This document shows, in pieces, positions 42,650 to 51,443 of a DNA stretch of 64,000 nt (position 1 is its first letter; the number at the start of each line of letters is the position of its first letter). The translations under genes were made by a program, and so were the position numbers. This DNA is from Oscillospiraceae bacterium (GTDB taxonomy: Bacteria > Bacillota > Clostridia > Saccharofermentanales > Saccharofermentanaceae): NCBI GenBank assembly GCA_902775565.1, contig CACYMP010000008.1, positions 52,166 through 116,165 on the forward strand. Reading direction: 5' to 3'. Under the pieces are notes generated by a model that was not told the origin of the DNA, searched no databases, and saw only the letters and a list, made by a program, of their open reading frames with translations.

Positions 42650-45552
42650 TGTTCGTTGTCTCCGTTTTCTGCTTTAGGCTGCTCATTATCTCCTGCATCG
42701 GGGGCCGGTTCATCAACAGGTTCTTCAGCTTCCGCAGGGACTTCCTGCACTTCGGTGATGACCGTTTCTGAAGGTTCTGCGGACACGGGCATCTCAGCGG
42801 GAACGTCCTCCGTCATCACGGCAGGGGCTTCTGAAACGGACGCTGTATCAGGTGCTGTCTCAATGGCAGCCTTTTTCCCGGAGCGGACTTTACCGATGAC
42901 CGCAGGGATTACCGCAAGAAGGATAATGCAGACTACAGATGCACACGTGATGCATGCGCCGGGCTTGAAGCCCGCAGGTATATATTCGATCCTGATATCA
43001 TGTTTGCCGGCATCAAGCTTGATCGCCATAAGCGCGTCATTTACAGGTGTGATCTCCGTCTTGTTGCCGTCAACCCATGCACTCCAGCCCTCGGAATAAG
43101 GAATGGTAAGGAACAGGAGTCCTGCTTCCTTTGCCGTAACGGTTCCGTTAAGGGAAGTAGCGTCGTAAGAGGTTACTTCGAGCTGTTCGTCAGAAAGCTT
43201 TTTGATCATCTCGTCATAGCCTTCGGTGTCAAGCTGGTAGCTGTAAACATACAACGGAGAAGCATTCGGCGGATCGTAGTAATCGACCTTGAGAGTCATG
43301 GGAGTGCCGTCATAAACACCTAAAGTGATTATCTGGTAGCTCCTTATCTCGAATTTTCTGGAGGTCTCACCGACCGTTACCGTAGCGTGGCCGCCTTTAC
43401 TCGAGCCTGCATAAACATAAACATCGGAACCGATCTTGGCATCGTCGATCGTTACGGTAAAACCGCACTCATCATCGTCATCGGCCGCGATCGTATAGAG
43501 GATCAGAGAGTTCTTCTGGTCTCTCGTGCTCATGCCGACACAGTCTGTGGCGGTCATGTTTACTGACTTATAGACATCTTTCTCCACGCCCATGGCATTG
43601 ACCCACTTGTTCGTCTTGGAGAAAACGTTACCCTGATCAAGATATTCGGGAACATAGTCAGGAAATTTATCGGAAACCATGTATCCTACGCTGAGAGCAT
43701 CCGGGTTGCCCCATGATGTGACATTACCGCTTGTATGCTCTTTCTCGAAAAGCATGGGTACGGTCTTGGTAGGTTCGGTCTCGATAAGATTCCTTACACC
43801 GAGCAGGGTCGCCGTGACCCTTGTCATTCCGGCATTACGGAAACCGTTGATGCCATTGTTATGGAAACCGAAGTTTCTCATATATTTAACGAAGCTCTCT
43901 CTCGCGGTGGACGAGAAGATCGAGATTCCCTTGACGTTATAGAGGGCCTGGATATCACAGACATTGTTCGGATAGATCTCGGATCGCTCGAATGTCTTAT
44001 GTCCCTCGGTGCCTTCCACCCCGGTAACATATTTATAGATATGCCTGTGGTTTCTTCCGTAGGAATCGTAATAAGAGAAGCCCTCGTGCTCTGCTACAAG
44101 GCCGATCGTAACGGCTGAAGCCGCGAAGATCTCAACCAGCATGGTGACTGTAAGCAGAGTCTCACAATAGAAAGAGGACTTTCCGGAATTGGCATCACTG
44201 ACGATCCTGAGAGCCGCACCCTGTATGATCAGGAACAGGAGCGTAGCGCCGATCTGGATATAGCTCTCATTGCCTTTGCCGAATTTCTCGTAAAGAACAA
44301 GGAAAGCGCCCCAAGCGGCGACTGACCCCATAACGGTCCCCAGACTGAGACTTCTTATCCTTCTGATCGTAAGGAATGCAACAAAGACAAGCAGGAAGCT
44401 CATAAGGAAAGACTCTCTGTAAGGGATCTGGTTCGGGAAGTGAAGTCCGTGCCAGATAAAGTTCAGAGTCCTGTTGGTAAAACTCAGATACATTATGAAG
44501 ATCAGAAGGCCGAAGCAGACCTTATGTCTCATGGTAATGCCTGTCCTCTTAGGGAGCATGAAGAACAAAGGAAGCAGGATCGCCGCGACAACACCGCTGT
44601 AGACATTTGCCATACCGTCGCGGATGTTGGGGTTTGCCGCAACCATAAGTCTTCCGAAGAAATCGAAAAGATTATTCTGAAGCGTAAAATCCTTGGGGAG
44701 TGAATCTCCGGTAGCAGAGCAGTGACGGAGAATAAAGAATGTCGGAATGGTAAGTATCGCGGTTGCTCCGGCAGCAACAAGGCTTGCAAAAGCAAATCTG
44801 AAAGCAGCTCCGAAAAATGTCTTGAAGCACAGCCTCATGGGATCTCCCTTAGGCTTGCCCGGAGTAAACAGCATTACATAATAGCAGGGTGCAAACAGGA
44901 CAAGGAAAAGGCAGACAAAGAAGCCCGCATAGTAGTTGCTGAAAATGAGGATCGCCAGTGAAGCTGCGTACAATGCGCATTTACGCTCGATAAGAAGCTT
45001 CCTTAAGCCAAGCATGACCAGCGGGAGCAAAACTACCGCATCACACCACATGATGTTCCAGAAATAGGAGATATACCATCCGCAGAGCGCATAGGAACAC
45101 GCAAAGACTACGGTTATATTATCAACTCTCCTGTTATCGTTCTCGGAAAGGAAAAGCATCATGAACAAGCCGGCAAGACCCGCTCTGAGGCATGTTACCA
45201 GACCGATAAACACCGGGATCGTCTTGGCATCAAAGAATAACGCAAAGATATTCAGAGGGCTTGCGGCATAGTTTGCATATGCGGCATAGAATTCCTGACC
45301 CAGGCCGTCGTTCCAGCTGTAAAGGAGCGATTCTCCGGATAAGACCTTGTTCCGGAACGTCACGACAAACGGTGCGTACTGGTGATAAAGGTCAACAGTA
45401 AGCATGGTCCGGTCACCGTACGGATAGCAGCCGCAAATGATCAACGCGGCCAGTACTGTCAGCATCGGAAAACAGAATGAAAGTAATAACTGCGGCCAGA
45501 TTGACGCCAGTCTTTCGCGCATCGGCCTGAGAAGTGCCTTATTTTTGCTCAA
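42646..45552 (-). CDS. YfhO-family membrane protein
   Basis: 968 residues. Signature YGDRTMLTVDLYHQYAPFV and SWNDGLGQEFYAAYANYAASP near residues 45-100 are classic YfhO; about 12 helices, then a large outer domain, a last helix (about 870) and an acidic Pro/Glu/Val tail. The frame starts at a TTG at 45552; a downstream ATG (residue 11) is an alternative start. Predicted to glycosylate a wall polymer from a lipid-linked sugar; the acceptor is unknown. Confidence 0.85.
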   Translation of the reverse strand: MSKNKALLRPMRERLASIWPQLLLSFCFPMLTVLAALIICGCYPYGDRTMLTVDLYHQYAPFVVTFRNKVLSGESLLYSWNDGLGQEFYAAYANYAASPLNIFALFFDAKTIPVFIGLVTCLRAGLAGLFMMLFLSENDNRRVDNITVVFACSYALCGWYISYFWNIMWCDAVVLLPLVMLGLRKLLIERKCALYAASLAILIFSNYYAGFFVCLFLVLFAPCYYVMLFTPGKPKGDPMRLCFKTFFGAAFRFAFASLVAAGATAILTIPTFFILRHCSATGDSLPKDFTLQNNLFDFFGRLMVAANPNIRDGMANVYSGVVAAILLPLFFMLPKRTGITMRHKVCFGLLIFIMYLSFTNRTLNFIWHGLHFPNQIPYRESFLMSFLLVFVAFLTIRRIRSLSLGTVMGSVAAWGAFLVLYEKFGKGNESYIQIGATLLFLIIQGAALRIVSDANSGKSSFYCETLLTVTMLVEIFAASAVTIGLVAEHEGFSYYDSYGRNHRHIYKYVTGVEGTEGHKTFERSEIYPNNVCDIQALYNVKGISIFSSTARESFVKYMRNFGFHNNGINGFRNAGMTRVTATLLGVRNLIETEPTKTVPMLFEKEHTSGNVTSWGNPDALSVGYMVSDKFPDYVPEYLDQGNVFSKTNKWVNAMGVEKDVYKSVNMTATDCVGMSTRDQKNSLILYTIAADDDDECGFTVTIDDAKIGSDVYVYAGSSKGGHATVTVGETSRKFEIRSYQIITLGVYDGTPMTLKVDYYDPPNASPLYVYSYQLDTEGYDEMIKKLSDEQLEVTSYDATSLNGTVTAKEAGLLFLTIPYSEGWSAWVDGNKTEITPVNDALMAIKLDAGKHDIRIEYIPAGFKPGACITCASVVCIILLAVIPAVIGKVRSGKKAAIETAPDTASVSEAPAVMTEDVPAEMPVSAEPSETVITEVQEVPAEAEEPVDEPAPDAGDNEQPKAENGDNEQ

Positions 45553-45686
45553 AACAAAACCTGTCTTTCTTAATTATTTATAATAAAATTACAAACGTGT
45601 TAATAATATCACACTTTTGGAAATAACATTGGCTTTTTATGTTAAAGTGTCAATAACCTATAATTATGTCTGTGAAAGGAACGTTA

Positions 45687-46607
45687 ATGGGCTTAAGACT
45701 TAAGATCATACTCAATCCGTCATCGGGCCGTGAGACAGCGCGCTCGAATATTGAGAACGTCCTTTCATACCTGGCGATGAAGGGTTCGATCGAACGCGCC
45801 GACATAAACTATACGGCCAAGCGTTTCGATGCCATGAACTTTGCCATCGATACCAACCCTGAAGAATATGACATGCTCATAGCGGCAGGCGGCGACGGTA
45901 CCATCAACGAAGTCGTAACAGGTATCATGAGATCAGAGATCGATATACCCGTCGCGATCTACAACTCCGGAACGGTCAACGATTTCGCGACGATCAACCA
46001 TCTCCCCTCTTCCCCGGCGGATTTTGCAAGGATGCTGGAAGATCCCGAGTTTGTCCGCGTGGACTGTGGCAAAGCCGGTGATTCATATTTCATGAACGTT
46101 CTCGCAGGCGGTTCTTTTGCCGATGTCATCTATAATGTCCAGCCCGATCTGAAGACAGCTTTGGGCCCCGTGGCTTACTGGATATCGGCTATGAAAGACA
46201 TCCCCTCGCTCAACTCCTCGCAGCACATAACGATCCATAACGGCGACGAGACCATCGAGACCGATGCCGTCATGTTCTTTGTCTCGAACACCAGCAGTGT
46301 CGGAGGCTTCCGCAATCTGATGTCGAGAGCCGATGTCACCGACGGACTGTTGGACGTTATGGTACTCAAGAAGATGGAGCGCTCGGAGATAATGCCCCTG
46401 TTTGGCAAGATCATCGTCGGAGATCACATCAACAGCGATAAAGTTATTTATTTTCAGGCAACCGATTTTTCGATCGAAGCGCCGGAAGCTGAATCCACGA
46501 TCACTTTGGACCTTGACGGAGAGAAAGGTCCTTCACTCCCGATCAGAATCTCATGCGTACCGCGCGCCATAAATCTCGTTACACCAAGGAAGGAAAACCA
46601 GATCTGA
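45687..46607 (+). CDS. YegS/DagK-type lipid kinase
   Basis: 306 residues. The ATG at 45687 is preferred over the in-frame ATG at 45666, because AAAGGA sits 9 nt before it and a TATAAT (45659-45664) would put the transcription start downstream of 45666. Kinase motifs IILNPSSG, AAGGDGTINEVV and NSGTVNDFA are those of diacylglycerol kinase-like lipid kinases. Makes phosphatidate or a related lipid phosphate for phospholipid or teichoic acid recycling. Stop overlaps the next start (TGATG). Confidence 0.88.
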   Translation: MGLRLKIILNPSSGRETARSNIENVLSYLAMKGSIERADINYTAKRFDAMNFAIDTNPEEYDMLIAAGGDGTINEVVTGIMRSEIDIPVAIYNSGTVNDFATINHLPSSPADFARMLEDPEFVRVDCGKAGDSYFMNVLAGGSFADVIYNVQPDLKTALGPVAYWISAMKDIPSLNSSQHITIHNGDETIETDAVMFFVSNTSSVGGFRNLMSRADVTDGLLDVMVLKKMERSEIMPLFGKIIVGDHINSDKVIYFQATDFSIEAPEAESTITLDLDGEKGPSLPIRISCVPRAINLVTPRKENQI

Positions 46608-48307
46608 TGAAAAACAAAGATAAGAATCAGAAAAAGATCCGAGAGCCGAAGATCAAGGAAACTGCTTTGGCGGTTCAGACTGAACCGGAAGAGAAAGTTA
46701 CCCTCCAGAACACTTCGGAGATTGACCCTGAGCTTCTTACCGGCAAAGAGATCTCCGAGCAGCCTGCTGAGCCTACTGCGGAAGACAAAGAACCCGAAAA
46801 AGAGACTAAGACCGAACCAGAAAAGGCCAGTGAAGCCGTTTTCGAGCTCGACAGGCTTGCAGACAGGATCGCAACCAATGACGTGGAGAAGAACGAACGG
46901 CTTAAGCGTAATGCGGGCATCGTTTTCGTTATCACCGCGATACTTATCGTGTTCATCGTAGCCGCTCTCTCATTCTTCATCGACACAGGCATGGACAAAT
47001 CTTTCAGGAGTCCTGTTACGATACACGGGAAAGATATCCCGAGCGATGAGTTCAGCTTCATGTATCATTTCGAGCTTTTAAGCGAGGGTGTCGACCTCTT
47101 CGCCGCATCCACCGAGACTATGCTCTCGTCACCTTATCCCGATGACGATTCATTCCCTACTTACAGGGATTATTTCCGTTATCTCACGGCCCAGGACCTT
47201 CAGAAGATGGAGATCCTTTACGATGATGCAACTGCCAAGGGCTATCAGATCGAGCCCAGCCACACCGACCGTGCAAACGCTTATGTTGACTGGCTCAAAT
47301 CGAAGGCTGCCGAGCTCGGTGTTCCTCTCGACACTTATATCAAAGGTGTTTTCGGAACACAGGTCGACGAGCAGTGCATCATTAAGGTGCTTGCGAAAAA
47401 ATACTTTACCGACGACTACGCTTCCGATGAGAAGTTAAGTGAGCTCTCCGCTTCGGATGAACAGGCTGAGGAAGCATATTCCGAGTCACGTAACATCTAC
47501 GATGTCGTTAACTATAAGCTCCTGAGGATCAATTTCGAGCTTCGCGACAAGGCATTCATCGATACTGCAAACCTAAAAGCACAGCAGATCATTGACGCTA
47601 TGGGCCGCGATCCTTCCAAGTTCGAGTCAGAAGCAGCAAAGATCTTCCCTAAGGGAGCTGCCGCAAATACGCTTGAGCAGGAGGATTCCACCCTCGTTCC
47701 CGAAGCCCGTTACGATGATTTCACCCATACGGAATTCAGGGAATGGCTTTTCGATGACGACCGTAAAGACGGTGATGCCACCATCTTCCCTGACGAGGAC
47801 GGCTTCCCGATCATCCTGGTCTTCGTATCAAGACACCGTATGACGTCCCCCATGCGCAGCTGCTACATCATGAAGGTAAGCTCGCAGACAAAGGATGACC
47901 AGACTCCCGACATTTCCGGAACACAGGCTCTGGCCCAGAAGATATTCGACTATATCAGTGATTCGAACAGCTGTGCGCAGATCGAGAACGTATTTAACGA
48001 CAACGTCCTTTCAGGCCAGCTCGAGATCCAGCTCGACGACAATATCTACTACGAGAAGTACCCGAGTTCCATTGCCGGATGGGTCTTCTCCGACGACCGT
48101 AAGTTCCAGGATAAGACCTTGATCGAAGAAGACGGTACATTCTACGTTATCTTCTTCATTTCAGAGTCCAACAACCCCGAGTGGTATGACAGGGTCAACA
48201 GCTTTATCAGAATGAACAACTATCAGGATTTCATCAATTCAAAGCAGGCTGACTACATGTGGGAATTCCACAAGGAAGGCCTCGACCAGATCAGCGACGT
48301 ACCGTAA
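46607..48307 (+). CDS. SurA/PrsA-like (parvulin-type) membrane-anchored foldase candidate
   Basis: 566 residues from the ATG at 46607 (AAGGAAGG upstream). A charged cytoplasmic part (1-100), one membrane helix (about 104-126), then an extracytoplasmic chain starting TIHGKDIPSDEFSFMYHFELL, the kind of sequence that opens SurA/PrsA N-domains. Two successive segments around residues 330-420 and 450-550 resemble degenerate parvulin domains (EFREWLFDDDRKDGDA... and AGWVFSDDRKFQDK...). Catalytic residues of active parvulins are not clearly visible, so a chaperone without isomerase activity is possible. Confidence 0.6.
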   Translation: MKNKDKNQKKIREPKIKETALAVQTEPEEKVTLQNTSEIDPELLTGKEISEQPAEPTAEDKEPEKETKTEPEKASEAVFELDRLADRIATNDVEKNERLKRNAGIVFVITAILIVFIVAALSFFIDTGMDKSFRSPVTIHGKDIPSDEFSFMYHFELLSEGVDLFAASTETMLSSPYPDDDSFPTYRDYFRYLTAQDLQKMEILYDDATAKGYQIEPSHTDRANAYVDWLKSKAAELGVPLDTYIKGVFGTQVDEQCIIKVLAKKYFTDDYASDEKLSELSASDEQAEEAYSESRNIYDVVNYKLLRINFELRDKAFIDTANLKAQQIIDAMGRDPSKFESEAAKIFPKGAAANTLEQEDSTLVPEARYDDFTHTEFREWLFDDDRKDGDATIFPDEDGFPIILVFVSRHRMTSPMRSCYIMKVSSQTKDDQTPDISGTQALAQKIFDYISDSNSCAQIENVFNDNVLSGQLEIQLDDNIYYEKYPSSIAGWVFSDDRKFQDKTLIEEDGTFYVIFFISESNNPEWYDRVNSFIRMNNYQDFINSKQADYMWEFHKEGLDQISDVP

Positions 48308-48336
48308 GATCCGCTGAACTGTTTTACGCCAAATTA

Positions 48337-48365
48337 AAAGCCCGGCTTCACAAGAGCCGGGCTTT
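48337..48365. terminator. bidirectional terminator
   Basis: AAAGCCCGGCT (48337-48347), loop TCACAAG, AGCCGGGCTTT (48355-48365), with T-rich ends both ways; separates the foldase gene from the small protein gene. Confidence 0.8.
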
Positions 48366-48385
48366 ATCATTGAATTATCAATACT

Positions 48386-48508
48386 TTATTTCTGGAACTG
48401 GGACATGAGTACGATGATGAAAGAGAAAACAAATGTCAGGAGCATGGCTCCGATAATGCACCAGGCAACAACCTTTGTTCCAACATTCTTCCTGTTTCCG
48501 CTGCTCAT
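48386..48508 (-). CDS. 40-residue single-helix membrane protein
   Basis: MSSGNRKNVGTKVVAW, then one hydrophobic helix (about 17-34) and the end SQFQK. AAGGGGGG lies 7 nt before the ATG at 48508. Small DUF4044-like proteins look like this. It lies 38 nt downstream of htrA on the same strand and before the bidirectional terminator, so it is probably in the htrA transcript; perhaps a partner or substrate of the protease. Too short for a firm family call. Confidence 0.65.
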   Translation of the reverse strand: MSSGNRKNVGTKVVAWCIIGAMLLTFVFSFIIVLMSQFQK

Positions 48509-48546
48509 TGGTATCCCCCCTTGCATGCCTTATGGCACGTATAGTA

Positions 48547-50178
48547 TTAATCTTCCTCGCCTTCATCCTCATCGTCGTCTCTGTCTCTGTAAGACGGCCT
48601 CGGTGTAGGTGTAGGAGTTGTGTTTGAATCCTCATAGTCACCGCTGTCACCGACGATCAATGTGAATGTCATCGTGGTACCGTCACGGTCAACAACAACC
48701 TCAATGCTGTTGCCGACCTTTTGTGTATCACGCACATCAATAATATCATTAGCTTTTTTAATTTCAACTCCGGCGAGGCTGATGAGTCTGTCTCCGACCT
48801 TGATGCCGGCTTTGTCCGCAGGACCGTCGGGATGGACCTGAGTAATATATATGCCTGCAACGCCGTCTTTAAATTCACCCTCGGCATAAGCCTTTACGCC
48901 TATTCCGAAGAAAGGACGGTTGGTAACTTTTCCGTAATTGATAAGTTTTTCGATAATGATCTTAACGTTGTTGATGGGAATAGCAAATCCGAGGCCCTCG
49001 GATGTTGAGGTAACGATCTTTGCATTTGTGATACCGACGACTTCACCGAAAGAATTAAGGAGAGGGCCGCCGCTGTTACCGTTATTGATAGCCGCATCAG
49101 TCTGGATTACCTTGAGTCTGTATCCGTTGTTGCTGATCTCACGGTTGGTTCCGGAAACAACGCCTACCGTGACCGTGTCATCAAGCTGACCCAATGCGTT
49201 GCCGATAGCGATAACGAGCTCTCCGCACTGGAGCTTCTCGGAATCGCCTAATCTGACACAGGGAAGATCCCTGCCGGGCTCGACCTTAAGTACCGCGATA
49301 TCTGTCTGGACATCTGTTCCGACTATGGTTGCCTTTACGGAATCAGCCTCATCGGGAAGCATTACCACGACATGATATTTGCCGGGTGTCTTGACGGCAT
49401 TGGTAACAACGTGCGCATTTGTAACGATATAACCGTTCTTTGTGATAATGAATCCTGTTCCGCCTGATACCTTTTTCTCAGCTGAACCGCTTCCGGTTAC
49501 AACGAATACCGGTACAGTTGCGGGGCTTACCTCCGCGACTATTTCTGTTGTTTTCATTGCCTTCTTATTCGGATCGGTAGCACTTGAGGCATCTTCTATT
49601 GATACCCAGGGCTTGCCGTCCTCATTGGTCTGAGTCGGCTCTTCTGATTCACTCGGCTGAGTGCTCTCTTCAGGCTGACTCTCAGTTGATTCGGCTGTAG
49701 TCTCAGCAACAGGTTCTGTTCCGTTTATCTTCTTATTAAGCCTTACGATATAGAAAGACTGGGCCAGCGAATAGATAAAAAGAAGTCCCAGAGCTATCGA
49801 AAAGACAAGCGGCATTACGATGCTGCGCTTGCCGCCGTTGCCGTTATCGCCGCCGTTCTGTGCGGAAGGCGCATTCTGCTCGGGCTGGGGCCTTGCCGCC
49901 TGAGGGACAGGCTGGAAAGACGGTGCCGGTGCCGGCTGGACCTGCGGAACAGGAACCATAGTCTGAACAGGCTGCGTGGGTATTGTGCTTTGGGAATATA
50001 CTCCGTATCCGTTCGGTACGGGTGTGACCGGTCTGGCAGCATAGTACCCTTGCTGAACGCCGGGCTGCTGATACATAACAGGCTGGCCCTGTGCCGCATT
50101 CAGCTGCACAGGCTGAGGATTAGCGGGGATGCCCGCGTTGTTCATGGGATTGTTCTGATAATTACCGTTATCTTCCAT
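48547..50178 (-). CDS. htrA: HtrA/DegP-like membrane serine protease with PDZ domain
   Basis: 543 residues. A long Pro/Gln/Asn-rich cytoplasmic region (1-115), one membrane helix (about 118-145), an acidic linker, a trypsin-like domain with triad H256 (TNAHVV), D293 (TDIAVLKV) and S369 (GNSGGPL), one PDZ domain (about 430-515), and an acidic tail. Degrades or refolds damaged exported proteins at the membrane face. AATGAGGT-type ribosome binding site. Confidence 0.93.
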   Translation of the reverse strand: MEDNGNYQNNPMNNAGIPANPQPVQLNAAQGQPVMYQQPGVQQGYYAARPVTPVPNGYGVYSQSTIPTQPVQTMVPVPQVQPAPAPSFQPVPQAARPQPEQNAPSAQNGGDNGNGGKRSIVMPLVFSIALGLLFIYSLAQSFYIVRLNKKINGTEPVAETTAESTESQPEESTQPSESEEPTQTNEDGKPWVSIEDASSATDPNKKAMKTTEIVAEVSPATVPVFVVTGSGSAEKKVSGGTGFIITKNGYIVTNAHVVTNAVKTPGKYHVVVMLPDEADSVKATIVGTDVQTDIAVLKVEPGRDLPCVRLGDSEKLQCGELVIAIGNALGQLDDTVTVGVVSGTNREISNNGYRLKVIQTDAAINNGNSGGPLLNSFGEVVGITNAKIVTSTSEGLGFAIPINNVKIIIEKLINYGKVTNRPFFGIGVKAYAEGEFKDGVAGIYITQVHPDGPADKAGIKVGDRLISLAGVEIKKANDIIDVRDTQKVGNSIEVVVDRDGTTMTFTLIVGDSGDYEDSNTTPTPTPRPSYRDRDDDEDEGEED

Positions 50179-50273
50179 TGTGTGACCTCATTCCTGGAAA
50201 CTATTAGTTTTTTCCATAATCAAGTGTAATGTCTAATCCACCGAAATGGTGGGCAAAAATGCGTCAAGTTACA

Positions 50274-50915
50274 TCATATGAGCGATACTTCCTCACCAGG
50301 GATCATTATCTCACCGTCAAATACCGGAATTACCTTGCCGCAGCTCTCGTCCGCAAGGAACGTTTCAGCCTCGCCGGTTTCAGATTCCGGGATCTGCAAA
50401 GTTAATGAGACATCACTGTCAAAGGCGACATCTCCGGCCGTCCATCCTTTTTGAGCTGCCTTTCTCATAAGCTTCTCATAGAATGCGTAATCACATCTGA
50501 GTTTAAGCTTTTTCCCGGGTATCATGACGACCGGTCTTCCGTCTGCAAGTGCCGCCAGTCCGCTTTCCCGGTAGGCGCGCATAAGACCGCCTTTTCCGAG
50601 CAGGATGCCTCCGAAATATCTCGTTACGCAGATTATCGTGTTATCAAGCTCATTATCCGTCAGCAGAGAAAGCAACGGCTGGCCTGCGGTTCCCGATGGC
50701 TCTCCGTCGTCACTTGACTTCTGGTTGGCTGAACCGCCGCCGGTCCTCCATGCATAACAGATGTGCCTGGCATCCGGATAAGTCTTTCTCTCTTTTGAAA
50801 TAAAATCAGCTGCCTGGGCAGGCGTCTCAACGCAGGCACTGTGCCCTATAAAAACGGATTTCTTTATCTCTATGCGGGAATTACCCTCTGAGGTAAGGCG
50901 GGATTCGTTAGGCAA
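50274..50915 (-). CDS. YigZ/IMPACT (UPF0029) family protein
   Basis: About 213 residues. Contains KKSVFIGHSACVETPAQAADF, DDGEPSGTAGQPLL and VTRYFGGILLGKGGLMRAYRES, all hallmarks of the IMPACT/YigZ family, whose cellular role in bacteria is unknown. I place the start at a TTG at 50915, because AGGGAG is then 10 nt away; the TTG at 50924 would be only 1 nt from it. The frame follows the Nudix gene directly. Confidence 0.88.
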   Translation of the reverse strand: MPNESRLTSEGNSRIEIKKSVFIGHSACVETPAQAADFISKERKTYPDARHICYAWRTGGGSANQKSSDDGEPSGTAGQPLLSLLTDNELDNTIICVTRYFGGILLGKGGLMRAYRESGLAALADGRPVVMIPGKKLKLRCDYAFYEKLMRKAAQKGWTAGDVAFDSDVSLTLQIPESETGEAETFLADESCGKVIPVFDGEIMIPGEEVSLI

Positions 50916-50916
50916 A

Positions 50917-51336
50917 TCAGGCAAGCTCCCTGTACTTCTGGTAGGCCATCATCAGAAGAGCCTTGTCCTGGCTGTATGTGATATTCGCAAGCGCCTTCTC
51001 AACGGATTCGAATCTTGCGCCAACAGTTCCGGTGTCAGGAGTAATAACTATATCGCCTGCATCTGCGGCCATGACGAACCATGAAATGTTGTTATGAACG
51101 GGCTTGTTGCGGGTTATCGAATAATATTCATAGTTGGTCTTCCCGCAAGGTACAAGAGCCTTTGCGGTTATACCCGTCTCTTCCTTGATCCTTTTCGATA
51201 CAAAATCGGTCAGTCTGCTTCTGTCTGATGACCTGACCACACCCTTGGGGAATCCCCATTCGTGCTTGTCATTGCAAACGAGCAGAACTTTGTCACCACG
51301 GAAAACGACGCCACCTGCACAATTGCGAACGATCAT
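50917..51336 (-). CDS. Nudix hydrolase with a divergent Nudix box
   Basis: 139 residues. The N-terminal part RNCAGGVVFRGDKVLLV and the Nudix helix region GVVRSSDRSRLTDFVSKRIKEETGI are recognisable. The catalytic EE of the box is present, but the leading Glu (GX5E) is not, and the REU triplet is KRI. Probably hydrolyses a nucleotide diphosphate derivative, possibly with changed chemistry. Promoter-proximal gene of the Nudix-YigZ pair; divergent from the gene at 51444. Confidence 0.8.
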   Translation of the reverse strand: MIVRNCAGGVVFRGDKVLLVCNDKHEWGFPKGVVRSSDRSRLTDFVSKRIKEETGITAKALVPCGKTNYEYYSITRNKPVHNNISWFVMAADAGDIVITPDTGTVGARFESVEKALANITYSQDKALLMMAYQKYRELA

Positions 51337-51408
51337 ATCAACCTCATAAAAATCAAAGATTCATAACAACAATATTTTAGCATAAACGCCCCTTCTTCGG
51401 TATAATAA

Positions 51409-51436
51409 TTGTCATTTTAAGAACGCCTTGTATAAT
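51409..51436 (+). promoter_or_regulatory. promoter placing the transcription start at the ATG of the next gene
   Basis: TTGTCA (51409-51414), 16-nt spacer, TATAAT (51431-51436). The start codon is at 51444, 8 nt downstream of the -10 box, so the transcript would be leaderless; no Shine-Dalgarno sequence is visible. Confidence 0.6.
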
Positions 51437-51443
51437 TATCTTT

